Shown: positions 12,701 through 25,432 of the stretch, piece after piece | Numbering within the stretch: position 1 is the stretch's first letter | Layout of the letters: each line of letters starts with the position of its first letter | Assembly: GCF_000516985.1 (NCBI RefSeq) | Contig: NW_006917099.1 | Span: 884,685 to 948,684 of the forward strand | Length of the DNA stretch: 64,000 bases | Source of the DNA: Pestalotiopsis fici W106-1 | Taxonomy: Eukaryota > Ascomycota > Sordariomycetes > Amphisphaeriales > Sporocadaceae | Direction: 5' to 3' | Translations under genes and position numbers: made by a program | The notes under the pieces: model-generated | Told to the model about the DNA's origin: nothing | Database searches by the model: none | What the model saw: the letters and a program-made list of their open reading frames with translations, nothing else

Positions 12701-15576
12701 GCTGGCCAAGTGTAAGTGTTTCAACAAGATGAAGTCGGTGCAAAAAACAAGCAATAAACAGAGAGAGGGAGAGAGATCCACTGTCATGGCCTGATATTGT
12801 CTGCTCAGAGAGCGATCACGATTGTTTATCTCCTAGCTCTTGTCATACAATTCAAGTGAATTGCTTGTTTCCTGCAAATGGCCGCTGGCCTGGCCGATGG
12901 CGGACGCCATGGCGCCTTGTTAATTGAGGATGAGACCCAATGACGCCCAGTCGATCCAAGACTATTGCTTTTGGTCTGCAAGTGAGATGATATTGGGGAT
13001 CAAGTCGATCCAGTACCATATGCACGTCGCTGCAAGTCCTCGTATTTTCGCATACGAAGCCATGGCATGCCCAAGAACGAGTCGAAGCTAGCGAGAGCAG
13101 AACCTCATGCTTCTCAGCAGCTCGAAGTCCGGTCTTCTACTTTCGACTGTACCGCAGGCATTTGCTTGAAAACCCGAGCTGCGCGTTGGTGAGCAGGATA
13201 AGCAATTTCATGAGCACAATAGTTCGAGTCGATGCTAAAGGCGCTGTGGCGGCCGAGCTAGCGCTATTGTCGGCGCTGCTGCGATTGTGAGTTTGGCGCA
13301 GGTACCTAACTCTGCGTGTTTCCGTCGCTGTCTCCCATTTGCTCTGTAAAAGTGAGAACATTCATCACTGCTATTGACACTCTTTGGTCTTTACTCGCTC
13401 AAGATATTTCATGAAATGGGCTCGTGAAGGATCCTAGGGGTGTTGAAGTTTGTGACCGGTGGGCAACCTCGGATTCAGATACCTCGCCTTCGTGTGACTT
13501 CAACGAGGTGATTCGTAACAGTCGTGGTCGGGAAAAACTCTGAAGCAAGCATCGGTCGGCTTGGATCCCGCGAAAGCCTCGCCGTTGCCCTTAGAGCTAC
13601 GCGTACCCTCTCCATAGGATCTGAGGCTCAGTTTTGATCTGCGCCAGAAACCGTCGTCAGCTGATGCGTGGACAGGTGCAGAGAATCGTGTCGCTGTGCA
13701 AAAGATATCTTTGAAATCAAGAGCTGTCATTCTATCGGCTCGAGATCAGTGATCCGCTGTCAGAACTGTTCAAGCTTCGAGGTCGCCTGTTGCGACCGGA
13801 GCCGGCGTACATGAACAAAACAACCATATTTGTCCCAGGACGGCATTTGGAAGCCCGTTGAAGCTCTATGACCGACAAGCTTATCCCCGCGAAAGGGTTG
13901 CGCGTCCCTTTTTCTGGCTATATTTAACCTGTTAATCGACTCGCTCATCTGAGAATAAAATCGTCGAATCCACGGCATAGAGATTCAATTTCCACAGCGC
14001 CGACCGTCATCTGCCCCGTCCTCTCCGTCTTCTCTACCCTTGAGGGGAAAGAAAAAGAGCTCGAAAAAGGAGCCGCTTTCAATGTTGTGCTTCACTGGCT
14101 TCTTCGCCTGTATTTTTTCCCTCTTCTCAGATTAGGTCCCACTATTCGCAATGAGCGATCAGACATGATTGGCTACAAGAGGAAATTGGCAGCGGCTCCA
14201 TCGGCGGACGTGCAGACGCTTGGCCGAATAGGATCACAGCGAGGTTTGGCTAATGCCAGATGCCCGCATAATTCCCCTGCATTTGCGGTTCCCTTGGGGG
14301 CCATCGAAGCATGGGACATCCGTGCCGATGACTGGCTAGAACCTGCTCTAGGTACCATGGAGGGTCTTCCCCCCTAGGGAACAGTGGTCGCTTACCAGGT
14401 CTTACTACGCAAAAATGGCACACTTTGCAAGGCCATACTACATTCTGGCACTAACCGTTAGATGATGATAGCGCAACATCAGATGTGCCTGGCACACCAA
14501 AGGACAGACGTACGGACGAACAGTACCTGCATCCCATCGAGCCCATCCCCTCCCACCCCCCCGTTTTCCTTCTCGAGCCATGTGCTTTAGCGGTTCCTGG
14601 TTCCTGAGCTAGCGCCAACTGACCCAATGGTTCCAATCAATGAGTGGCTCAATCTCCTCGTCAGTGTGCCATCCGATGTGACCATGGTCCAGGGCGCCAA
14701 CCTGCAAATAACGTGGAGTGGACGGTCCTAGAATCTATGTAGTACATTATCTACCATAACAATTTAGATGGGCGGCGCAGCGCAACGCGGCCAAAGCACC
14801 CCGACCCAAGAAAGCCTGGGGGGGCTAAGTCGAGTCTGGCTGGTCCGGCCCTGCTCTGCTCTCCCCCATGCAACCCGGGCGTTTCTCCTCTTCAATCCGG
14901 TGTAGTCCAGTTCTCCGATTCCATTCTCTTGTTCTTTCCTTTCTCTTCTTGTTCTGTTTCTTCACGATCCCATCGTCGTTGCTGCCGTTGTCGTCCGTCG
15001 TCTCTTCCACGAAGGAAGGTCTGATCCAAAAACACCACCACCAGGCTTTCGAGGTTCACTCTTTACCCTCGTTGCCACTCTCCCTCGCTCATTATACAGG
15101 AAACAACTCCATTCTCTTAGTTGTTTCCGTCCAATCCTTTCTTTTCCTAGTCGCCGTGACTTGTGCCAAGATCCTCATTCTCTTTGGTCTTTTTGGTATA
15201 ACAAACCCGGCCTGGTCAAGACTATCCCGCTCAACCAGGTATGTCCAATTCCCTTTCTGGGTATATCAGATTTTTTCTTTCTTTTTTTTGTCCTTCTATG
15301 CGTGTTTCTGGCGGCTTGGTTGCCATGTGCATCACTGCCGTTGAAACACTGAGACCAAGATGCCGCACCCACTTATCATGAAACAAGGCTGACCAGGAGG
15401 ATCTAGTATAGCAACTGCGACATTCATTCGATACAGCCTTCAGACATACGCAACACAGCACACAGCCATCCTTTGACGCAGGATTCTGGGACCAATTGAA
15501 AAGACGAATTCCTAACATTCGTCGCGAGTTTTTTTTTTCTTATATAAAGAACCCGGAAATCATTTAGTCGTGCATC
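6703..15576. other. 8.9 kb divergent intergenic region
   Basis: No gene with a recognisable domain or consistent exon structure is visible between the divergent PUF3 and LPxY membrane-protein genes. The stretch contains TAGGTA-type motifs (around 8130-8200, 8750, 10390 and 11050-11140), a T tract near 8069-8085, and CT-rich sequence near 14880-15300 of the kind that precedes filamentous fungal start sites. It probably holds both promoters and long 5' leaders. Noncoding transcripts cannot be judged from sequence alone. Confidence 0.5.
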
Positions 15577-16128
15577 ATGTCTCCCATCAATACCATCATG
15601 GCCCGTGAGGTCGGTGATTCAGACAGCGTCATGAATTTGATGATCACCTTTTTGGGCTTGGCTTTTGTGGCCCTCATTCTTGCAGCCGTCTTGATCATGA
15701 TGCGGAGAAAGCGCCTCGCTAAGCAGAAAATGAACGATGAGGGTCTCCCGCAATACAACGACATCAAGCATGAGTACAACGGCCCCGATGGTGCCCGCCG
15801 CCTGACTATAACAACCGCAGACGGCCGGTCTAGCGTCGTTGTCTTGGATGGCCGTCGACCCATGCTGGCTGACCCCAATGCGCCGCCTTACTCGCCCAAG
15901 AACATTCCCGAGATCCACATCACGTTCCCCGACGAGCACGACGAGCATGGCCGCAAGCAAGATGGACGTGTCATGGTTGTCAGAGTTGGCGATACTACCG
16001 TTGGAATGGAGCCCGTCCGCGAGGAGCAGTTGCCAGCCTATGAGAAGGAGAGCAGCCACGGTTTCTACTCGATCGACATGGACCAAATCGGTGGCCTGAA
16101 GGAGAAGGACCGTTCGCAGTTCCAGTAA
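15577..16128 (+). CDS. Small single-pass membrane protein with two LPxY motifs
   Basis: This is a 183-aa protein encoded without an intron. Residues 1-18 are polar, about 19-42 form one strongly hydrophobic helix (LMITFLGLAFVALILAAVLI), and the basic run RRKRLAKQK follows at once. That pattern predicts a short outside or lumenal N-terminus and a cytosolic tail of about 140 residues. The tail has LPQY (57-60), APPY (102-105) and LPAY (152-155); LPxY and PPxY are the docking motifs for Rsp5/Nedd4 ubiquitin-ligase WW domains. Between them lies a possibly folded stretch (RRLTITTADGRSSVVVLDG). I do not recognise a named family. A membrane-bound Rsp5 adaptor is an inference from the motifs. The first ATG is used; Met8 is an alternative. 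Confidence 0.75.
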   Translation: MSPINTIMAREVGDSDSVMNLMITFLGLAFVALILAAVLIMMRRKRLAKQKMNDEGLPQYNDIKHEYNGPDGARRLTITTADGRSSVVVLDGRRPMLADPNAPPYSPKNIPEIHITFPDEHDEHGRKQDGRVMVVRVGDTTVGMEPVREEQLPAYEKESSHGFYSIDMDQIGGLKEKDRSQFQ

Positions 16129-17984
16129 TTGCTCGCTCGTGCCATGCCACCACGGTTCAACTTTCAAGAAAAAAACGTGCCTTCACTCGGCTTGCAAGGC
16201 AGATGGCTTAATCCCAGCTCAAACTCACCCACACTCTCTTACCAACATAACCAACCAACCAACCCGGACCGAGTCCTGGACGACGACTTCTTTACAACAA
16301 ATCATGCATGAATCACGGGATACCCCCATAAACCTTTCCGGCAGCGAATGCTTTTATGGTTAATTTTCTAATCGCCTCTGGACCAAGGCGCTTAACTTTT
16401 TCTTGACGGGAGCTGGTTCAATATCAACCCGGCCGCTGTGTCGGGCTAGTAGCCATGGGCAACCATGGCGCTCTCGCAAGAAACCACACGCAGATAAACT
16501 CTTGGGTATACATTAGGCAAGAATGGACTCTCTCACCCCCACGTACATAAATCTCCTTTGAGACCGGCGCGGACATACACTGTCTTTGTTTTTTTTTTTC
16601 GGTCGCACACACGCCAAGAAGGGAAACACAACCACAACCGACCGAAAGACGCGCGGCAAGGACATGACAAATAGTGGCATATTGTATATTCTTTATTTGT
16701 ATTAAATAATGTTTCAAAGATACAAAAAATTGCAGAAAAAAAGCCCCCAACTTGAATTACTAGGGAATTGAATTTGAGAATGCCCAATTCTGGTATCCAC
16801 GTGGAAATCTTTAGACGCCCATGTTTCCTTTAACCTAAAGAGAAGCAGAAAAGTTAGCCAGGAAGTATGTTGATTGACTCACCTCTGATGCGTGAAACCC
16901 ACATATGAGACATGACGGGAGAAACCTTGACCTGAGTACGTGCAGGAGAAGTGCCCTTTCAGCCTTCTTTTTCCGTTGGCTCTATGCGGGTTGCCCAGGA
17001 TTATGGTTCCTTGCCTGCTCGCATCAACGACCGTTCAAAACTTTGGAGACCCTTGGAACAGGTTTACGCAGAAAAAGCAGAAAAAGTCATTGACGTCAAG
17101 GGGGGAGAAATAAACATGCGGTCTTGACACTGGACTGAGAGGAAAAAAAAGTCTTGGGGTATGAGTCTCCAATAGTAAGTGCACGCACGCCGGTGCGTGC
17201 AAAATGATTTTTTAAAAAATGTATCTCTATCTATATATATCAGAAAAAAAAAACACAGCTGGGGGGTATGGAAAAAAAAAATTTGCGTCTAGCTTATATA
17301 TCCAAGCAGTGACGAGTAAGGCAGCGCTTAGCTTATCTTTGTTATTGTTGTACATGGATATCGCAATTCCCTCGTATGGTATGTGAACTGTTCTTCCGTA
17401 AACCGTGAAATAGCACCGGTGCTTTAAAATCATCCAAACTTTCCCGAATCATGTCGGTCGGTAATTTCATCGCACGAGATTCCAAGGGATATAGCATAGA
17501 AATGGGGAATGAAGATGCGGCTGCTGCTGGAGATCAAGTTATCTCTGAGCCGAGCTGGGAATAAACAAGATCGTCAAGTCGTGATAAGGAAATATTCCCT
17601 TCGTCATCCAGGATGAAAATACAAGAACCCGGATCAAACTGAGCTGTGAATGTACTGTGCTCCAACGATCTTCCACAGCTTCGAATCGCTATCCAGAGGC
17701 CACTCATAGAAACTCTCGTGTATCGGAGTCGTCATTCACGCGTCCCCTGTGACGCATGCCTGCTGTACATGGTGATCCTTGGTTGAATCATTTTGGGTAT
17801 GTTGTTACAATGGTGCGTATTGTGCAATGGCTAGTTGCCGCCGAGGGCCAAGCCAAGTCCACAATCGCCCCGACTGCTGGCCTAATAGCTGCAGTCTGAT
17901 AACGGATGCACCCAAAGTGCATCTGAAGGCCATATGCCTGCGCACTTGAATGACTGAGACTCAAACCTGATGGGATACTTTATT
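16129..17984. other. Convergent intergenic region
   Basis: This lies between two genes whose 3' ends face each other, so it should contain both 3' UTRs. It is fairly AT-rich with short A and T tracts near 16590, 16730 and 17240-17280. No coding region is supported. Confidence 0.5.
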
Positions 17985-20900
17985 TCAAGTATAGGAATGT
18001 GGATCTCTAATTGGGTGCTGGACCCACGGCGAATGGTGCTGTTGTTCGTTCGGAAAAGCATAGGGTGTTCCTTGGGTAACAAAAATATTCTCATCGGTAT
18101 GATATGGTGCCATTGCCGTCTGCATGTCGCTTTGGGGGCCTTCTGTAACTGGGCAGTGGTTATAAGTCATTGTGCCATGCATTGGGCCATGCATGGTCGC
18201 ATCCACTGGCAACGCAGATCTAAAGGCCGCCTCAAACACCGGGCCCATGTTTGGTGCTATAGCTGGACTGAATGACGGTTGTGCCGAATGGTCCATGAAA
18301 TGGATCGAGTTGAAGTTTCCAGTGGTCGGTGGAGCAAAAGGTCCATCCAGGGATGTATCTTGAGCCTGTCGGAGACAATATGGCATGACTGGTAGGTCCG
18401 CGATTTGAGAGACGCCATTGTAGCCCATGGGCCTCTCAAAAGAAGTTGACTTTTTCCTCAAGTATTTTTCCGAAATCGATGCCGAATCTGACAAGCTCTT
18501 GGGTGAGACATTCACTCCAACCTGCGTTTGTGGTATCATGTTGTCCATTCCTGGGAGATTCGTGGGACTTGGAGTAGGCCCGTGATCTTCGGCTTTGACA
18601 GAACCTGGGTGGTTGCCACTATTCATATCCTCTTCGAACTCCTTAATCTTTTCCTGGATGACGTTTCCCTTTCCATGGAGTTAGCCATGCCGTTACATGA
18701 TGATCAGCCCAGTACCACTTACATAGTGCTCCACTCGAGGCAAAAACATGGCCAAATCATTTACAAGCATAACTATTTTTGAGATAAGTCCTGCGAGCAA
18801 GCTATCGTCAACAGGTTTTGAATAGCACTATACAAATACGTTAGCATCACGTCATCCTATGATCAACTCCTCACCCAAATCACTTACCATTTGAGCACTA
18901 GTATTGCCACGGAGGTTCTCGTAAAGTTTGTATCTCCTGGCTGTCAAGAGCACTTCGACGACGTCCACTGCACATGCTCCCACCATCCAGTCAACTGTAA
19001 CTAGGCCGCTCTTCAAAGTAGCCGATGGGTTTCTTTTGATGTTTTGTAGGCTATACTCCCAAGTCTGTGAAAGACAAATGGCGTAAGACACAGCCTGCTG
19101 CTGTGAACGGAAAAGGAAGTCTTGATTTGAGCGTAGGAAGAAATCCCATGGTATAGAATCCTGGGGAGTCGATTTTTTGAGGGCGTGCAATGAAAAGGAG
19201 TAAAGCTCTATATGGGTCTGGCAATACCACGTATGCAACATGGTGTAGCTTGGGCGATCTGGTCGGAGAATATGCGAATCCACGTTGGCCACGGATAATT
19301 TCAGGTGTTCCGGAAGCGAGTCAGAAAATCGATAAAGAGCTGTTTGAAACTGATTCACATGCTCCATGAACTGCTCAGGGCGCATGATGTCTAAAAAATG
19401 GCCGTGCGGGGAATCTGTGAATCGCTTTGTAGCACTGAAAACTCATGTTAGCGACTCCTGCAAAAAGGTCATTATGCAAGTCTTACCGTAATACTTGGCT
19501 GCGTATTGTGAGCAACCTGACGTGGCAAGCGTCAAGACTGTTATCGCCAAGACTAGCCGGTACGGGTGGGATCTTGTCAAGTGTATCCATAGTAGAGGGC
19601 TGTTCATCTCGGAAAACCTGATCCGAGCATGGCAGCCGTATATGTATTGATGAGGATGGCAGTAGCAGGTGCTCGTCATGCCCCCCAGACAGGAAATGAT
19701 CAATAATGTATATTTGCCAGACACTGCGTCTTTGGATTTCCCGCTCGGCATAGGTTTCCTGCGATGATCGTAGGTCGGGTTCGTAGTTGAGTTGCAGGCA
19801 TTTGATCAACCTGCTAGCAGTCGCCGTCCACATCCAGACCTTGGCCAGGGGCCCCGACACCCAGTTGTACAGGACCGCGAGCAGATGGTAGACAAGGTAG
19901 TCTCTGGTCATGAAAGCGCAGTTGCGAAGCACGAAGAATTCCAGCTGCTCGTTGCACTGGAGGGCAAAAGCGCGCCCAGCAGCGCCAGGAGAGACGAAGT
20001 CGGCTGTAATGGAACATATTCCTGCCGCGAGCGGAGGCGGGAGCTTGTCCTGCTCGATCAAACGATAAATGGTGCCAGGATGCAAGAAGCCCATGCATGG
20101 CATATGAAAGAGCTGCTCAAAGTAAACATCAACATGCTTCAATATCACATCTCTCCTGAGGAGCTGATCCCTAGTCGAGCGTTAGCGGACAATCGGAGGT
20201 TGCGGCACGAGTCTGTATCAGGCTACTTACTGTACACTCAGGCTTGGAATAAGGGCATTGTCCAAGGCCGCAGAAGCCTGGTCGTTGAGCGCCTCCTTGA
20301 TACTGCCGCCTTCACTTGATGCCGCTCTGACTACCTGCGGAGCCGGAGTGGCGGATGCACTAGATTGGCCTGGCAGATTTGCGAATTTCCTCTTGGATGG
20401 GGTATATTCACAAGGCAACTCATTGAGCTGACATCGTGCACACTTGGGCAAGTCGCCACTGCATTTTGTCTTATGAGCATGGCATTGCTGACACGCTATC
20501 GTATGTCATTTAGCGTCAGTTATCATTCATTATTGGCTTTGGGGTGGGTTGGAGGAGGAAGGTTTGTTGCGCTGTGTGAATGAATAGGCTGCTTACCTCT
20601 CTGTGCACGCTTCCGCAGCGTCCCGGCTTCGGTGACGGTACCATTGGGCGTAATTCTAGCTACCTTGTCTTTTAAGGTTTGTATTGGATCAGCAAGTATG
20701 TCACACAAAGTGCAGTATATTGGGGCCAGGGCTCAAATACCAAAGGAGTTTGATCCGTCGACGGCGTGGACAAAGCTGCACTTCAGTTTTAATCTGCAGC
20801 AGTTGTCACATGGGTCATCGCCTGATTTACCACTACATTTTACCTGAAATGGAACGATGGGTCAGCTCCTTGCGTATGTGTGGGGGGTGATTTTTTTTTT

Positions 20901-21214
20901 CTCCCTCTTTCAAAGGGGGGAAAAGCAACAAGGAAAACTGTCTTGTGGTGGGAGGCCATGAAAAGGCAGCAAACTTGGGGTTGATAAGTGTCTTTTGGGC
21001 TAACCTTTCTTAACTTGCAAGTCACACAGCACTCATCAGGATTATTGCGGCGTCTCTTGGTGACAGTGGCGGCGGCGGCGGTAGTGGGAATACTCGTCGT
21101 CGATGTTGAAGTAGTAGTGGTAGCAGTAGTAGCGGCACTGGAGGATGCTGAAGAGGGGGACGCCGACTTATCAGGTGCAGCGTCGCTGGGCGTAAATGTC
21201 TTGGCTCGCTTCAT
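17985..21214 (-). CDS. Transcription factor with two tandem Zn2Cys6 clusters and a fungal-specific TF domain
   Basis: This is a nuclear DNA-binding regulator. Eight exons join in frame: 21214-21005, 20843-20741, 20668-20597, 20495-20231, 20170-19487, 19434-18888, 18827-18723 and 18653-17985, giving 884 aa. After a Ser/Thr/Ala-rich start and a basic KRRR comes cluster 1, with cysteines at 63, 66, 73, 82, 85 and 92 (CVTCKLRKVKC ... CDNCCRLKLKC). After a 37-residue linker comes cluster 2, with cysteines at 130, 133, 140, 147, 150 and 157 (CQQCHAHKTKC ... CARCQLNELPC). Both match C-x2-C-x6-C-x6/8-C-x2-C-x6-C. Exons 5 and 6 carry a Fungal_trans-type region, for example the LIKCLQLNYEPD and REIQRRSVWQIYIIDH segments. 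The C-terminal 220 residues are low-complexity, rich in Pro, His and Gln. An intron splits cluster 1 after K70, and another falls just before cluster 2. The ATG at 21214 was chosen because no in-frame ATG precedes it in the open frame. Its targets are unknown. Confidence 0.88.
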
Positions 21215-21744
21215 TCTCTTTGCGCTTCTGCTGTGGTGGGCGACCAGAGCAGAGAGTCGCACATGTCATGTTTCGACCTCTCACGATTCTGGGGAGCGGG
21301 CGGCATGTGGTATGTAAAGTATGTAGAGGAGAATCGCAAAGAGTGGACTGCCCAATTGAGGTTCTGCGAGAGACACTTATTATGATTATGGGAGTTGTCA
21401 GACATGGGAGTTGACTCGCGACGGAATTTGACACGACCCCGGCCTAGTATGGACCCAGCGGTCGAGCCAGTCTGAAAGGAGTCGAGATGGACACGCAAGA
21501 GCCAGGGCATCCAAGGAGCAGCAGCCATGGACCAGCAGAGAGCATGGGGGGGCCGCCAAGTGATGAGAAGACCCCAAGCCTACCTGGGCTGCGCACATGT
21601 GGTGGCCGGCCCATCGCGACCCAAGCCGTTGAAGCTAATAAAAATGGCAATGGGCAGATTGAATGGGTTGGCTGCAAAAATACATCATGTACGAAGGCAA
21701 GCCCAGGCGGAGAGGGCAGGGCCAGGCAAAGCAGACGACAGGCT

Positions 21745-21766
21745 TGATTGATTGATTGATTGATTT
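21745..21766. repeat. (TTGA)n microsatellite
   Basis: About five tandem TTGA units are read directly from the sequence, upstream of the dual-cluster transcription factor. Confidence 0.9.
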
Positions 21767-21891
21767 GAACTTGATTTTTTTTTTTTTAACCTTTCGTACC
21801 TACACTACTACCATACCTATGGGCACCTTGCAACGCTGCTGGCTGGGCTGCAAAGAACCCGCTCATAATCACCCCACTCCAAGGCTGGCTG

Positions 21892-21926
21892 AGCATGGCA
21901 GTCAAGCATGGCAGTCAAGCATGGCA
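21892..21926. repeat. 13-bp tandem repeat, 2.7 copies
   Basis: The unit AGCATGGCAGTCA occurs twice perfectly and then for nine more bases. It lies about 680 bp upstream of the start codon of the dual-cluster transcription factor. Confidence 0.9.
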
Positions 21927-24900
21927 TATGAAAGGAAACAGCGTTACCCTGTATGTGCAGTTTATAGTGTAAGGTGATGATGGTTCGTCTGGGATCATGT
22001 CATCGCGATACCACCTACCAGACAGTTCAACTTGGACACTAGATACCAACGGGTTGAAAGTGGACGGCGATCTCATGTCACAGTATGCAGCAAATGCTAC
22101 TCCGGAAAACGTGGGCGGAGCGCAACAGGGCAGAAGGGAGGGGAGGAGAAAGGGCGCAGAGGACGGCGATCGGGGCGGCGGCCAAGAGGAGGAAGACATC
22201 GATACCCTGGTGCAAACGTTTGAGGAGCTCTCGCAAATCCTCCCGCTGCGACCATGGAACGTGCATGCATGCATACACTCACACAACATTTTGGCAACGA
22301 TGGAGAACCCCTACCGGCCTATGTGGTTAGTGTACAGTACATAGAACACGCAAATGGAGACTGCGATGTATGGGTGATTGGTGATGGCCAGGACTGGAGT
22401 AGAGTATCTACTAGCCAAGAAGGCAAGCCAGGACCAGGACCAGGACCCCGCGGGAGATTCTTTCTTCTTCGTTGTTCTTGTTGGAATCATCCCATTCCCC
22501 ATCGAACCAAGAGGTCAATCAAAACTCAATCAATCAATTCCCCATCTCTGCCCATTCTCCATACCTTACCTTGCTACATAACTGCTCACAGCACACCAGT
22601 GACTGGCACCTACACTAACTACCATGTACTCTCGTACCCATTTCCCCCGTGCCATCTATCACCAATCCCAATCCAGCGCCGCATGAAAGCCCTGAAGATT
22701 TAGAGTTCAGCTAACTCAGCAACCTGCAGCATTGTCAAACCGCCCCAGTCTTGTTCTGCCACCAACCCGTTTTTGCAACACCCACTACCACCTTTCATAC
22801 CACCTTCTTTCATTACCAGAATGGGTACCTATACTGTTCGTCCCTTGGCGCCGCCGCCCTTTTGCCTATGTATGCCACCAGTCTAACTGGGATTTATTAG
22901 TTTCCGGCATGGACCAGGATGTACCCTATCTCTCACCCTCACTCTCACTCTTACTCTCTCTTTCTCGCTCACCAAGTTTAGTCTAGTCACTTCTGCTCCC
23001 ATCACCCTGTCGACACTGGAGAAGGGCGGGGGCTTATTTCAGATCTCGAGCAACGCCTCCGGATCGCGAGATCATTGGCTAGGATCAAGGGACTGGTTGA
23101 CTGGGTTAGGTGTTCCCTACCTTGCCCACCTTGCCTGACCTAATACTACGGTACACAGTACGCAGTACACTACTTGGCCTGGATTCACACTACCGACCAT
23201 TCATCAAGATTTGCAGTGCCATAATGATCCGCAATTCTCATCGCATCCGCCCTAGCGAACTTGTCTAGGTTAATGGAGTGCCCGTGCAGTGGCCTGATCT
23301 TGTGCAGTGGCTTGATGTTTTCCGCCAGCCGACTTGATTCCTACTACCACCTGGAAAGGAATTTTTTATTTTCCGTTTCCGATCGAGAGAACGAAGCCGC
23401 CGCTGAGCTAATACACTGAGACTTGTATCATAACAGTATGCACCTCGCTGGTGGGAGGACTATCCTCCGAAATGATATACCGAGGAGGGTCTGCCGCTTT
23501 TCACTTACACAGAATCAACCTAGAAAAGTATACTACTTCCCTACCCGTCATGCTTATTGGCGGCTATCTGCATACCTACTCGGGTAGCTGGGCTACAGTA
23601 TATACTCCGCCGATAGTGCCAAACAAGATTCACAATGAGCAATTCGCCCAGGACAATAACTTTCCCACCCCTCTCTGTCGATTCCGATCTGCATTAATTC
23701 ACCGACCGGCGACTTCAACTCCGCAACCTCAGATATCCACGGGACAGGGCACCTGTATAAAAGGGTGAAAGAGGGCTCGCTCGGGGTAATGATGTATCTC
23801 GGTGTACTATTAACCGGCTCTCGCCGAGGCTGTTACCCATGTAGATCAACAAAAGCCCCCCCACCCCCCGTCCCCGTGTTCGCTTTTTCACCGGCAGTTG
23901 GACCCATGAAAAAAGACACACGATACGCACAATGAGGCAATCTGCCTTGCCCAGCTTGGCTCCGCCAGGCCCCCAAGGAAGACCCCCTAGTGCCCTCTGC
24001 AGTCCTGGTCAAAAGGGATATCTACACGAGTCATGATCTCGCAGACAATATAATGGCTGTACTGTTACGGATGCATTCAAAAGATGGAGCCTCTGGCTGA
24101 TATCCCAGCTCGGTCACGCATTCGCTCAGGGCTGACCCCAGCATGATCTGAATCACGTTGTTATTCGCCCAGAGATCCGGATGCTCTCCCGAATGGCAGT
24201 GTGCTACATAGTACTTGGCTCAGCCTACGTAGGCCATCATGGTCTATACGGCCTGCCAAGAAAAGTGACAGGCAGGCCATGTACGGATACTAAGTATAGT
24301 AGCTAACCGTGCATTTTTCAGGAGCAGGCTGCATTGCATTTGCAGTAGCAGGGCAGCCACGGGGTTAGGTATATCCCGAAAACGAGAAGGAAGGAGAGGA
24401 GGGAAAAAAAGATTCGTCATGAAACTCTGATGATTTTCTCACCCGCGGGTAAGTATTTGGGAAATGGAGGGTATAGGAAGAAGAGGAAGGAGAAGAAGGA
24501 GATCCAAGAAAGACGGTGACTGACGGACTAGAGAGTATGCAGGTATGATCGTTGAACACGGTAGCGTGCTAGGCGCAACGCACAATTTCATCACGCTCAA
24601 CATCAATATGAGTGATGTCCATAATTAATTAAAGTAAGTTGGGCTCGTAATTTCATACTCCATCTCAAAGACGAGAGCACGCACGGTCTGTCAGGTAGGC
24701 AACTGTAGGCGCTGAGTAAGTAGTATGTTGGCGAGTGTTGGCAAAATTGTAGGTAGGTAGCACTTGGACGTTGGGTATTCACTTCCTTCCCTGTACTACT
24801 TTGCTTCCTGGGCAGCAAATCAGCATAAAGATGATCCTACTATGCAATCCTCCCGTCATGCAACTGGTGGCACGTGGCAAGGACGGCAGTTGACAATGCG

Positions 24901-25432
24901 CGCCATGTTCTTTTCTGAGCTTATTACCTAAGCCTACCGGTAATGTATTACATAACCTCGCTGGGCTTGACCGAGCTGTCTGACCTCGCGTTAGGTAAGG
25001 GTACAAAAAAAAAGGGTCACGGGTAGTGCAGACTGCCGTAAGCAAAATCCCACCAATTAGAGCTGAGCTGTTGACTGGAACCTCTGAGTTTGGCCAAGCT
25101 TTGAGCTCACACAGCTTCAAGGCTTTGAAACTGTGCTGTTAGTACGAGTTAGTAAGGTGTAGCTACTGCATTCTGAAGCCTGCAGCAGCTTGCTTGCCAG
25201 TCGAAAGGCTCGCGAATAGCATCACCAAATACAACAACGCAGTTGACATTGCTTTTCTTCTTCATCTCTATTTTGGCACACGTATTATGACCCAATAACC
25301 CCTCGACCCATTGAAAACGCCAGATTCCATACGGCAAGCCAATGGCTGCGACTGGTCTCGCATACTTTAAAGCCGCCTCCCTTTCCACACCACGTACACA
25401 ACGACCACCACCACCACCTCCTCATACCCAAC

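Larger units (their letters stand above)
21215..25432. other. 4.2 kb divergent intergenic region
   Basis: This holds the promoters of the dual-cluster transcription factor (left) and GPI13 (right). It contains a TTGA microsatellite (21745-21766), a 13-bp tandem repeat (21892-21926), a GGACCA run near 22430, and TAGGTA motifs near 24695-24760. Short open frames such as 21997-22344 lack any recognisable domain, so I do not call them genes. Confidence 0.5.

Noticed and set aside
14868..15344. 158-codon open frame before the LPxY membrane protein
   Set aside because: It is rich in Phe, Leu and Ser because the DNA is a CT-rich leader typical of fungal promoters and 5' UTRs. No domain is recognisable.
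21997..22344. 115-codon ATG-started frame in the TF-GPI13 gap
   Set aside because: It has a Gly/Arg/Glu-rich centre made by simple-sequence DNA, with no domain or upstream signal to support a gene.
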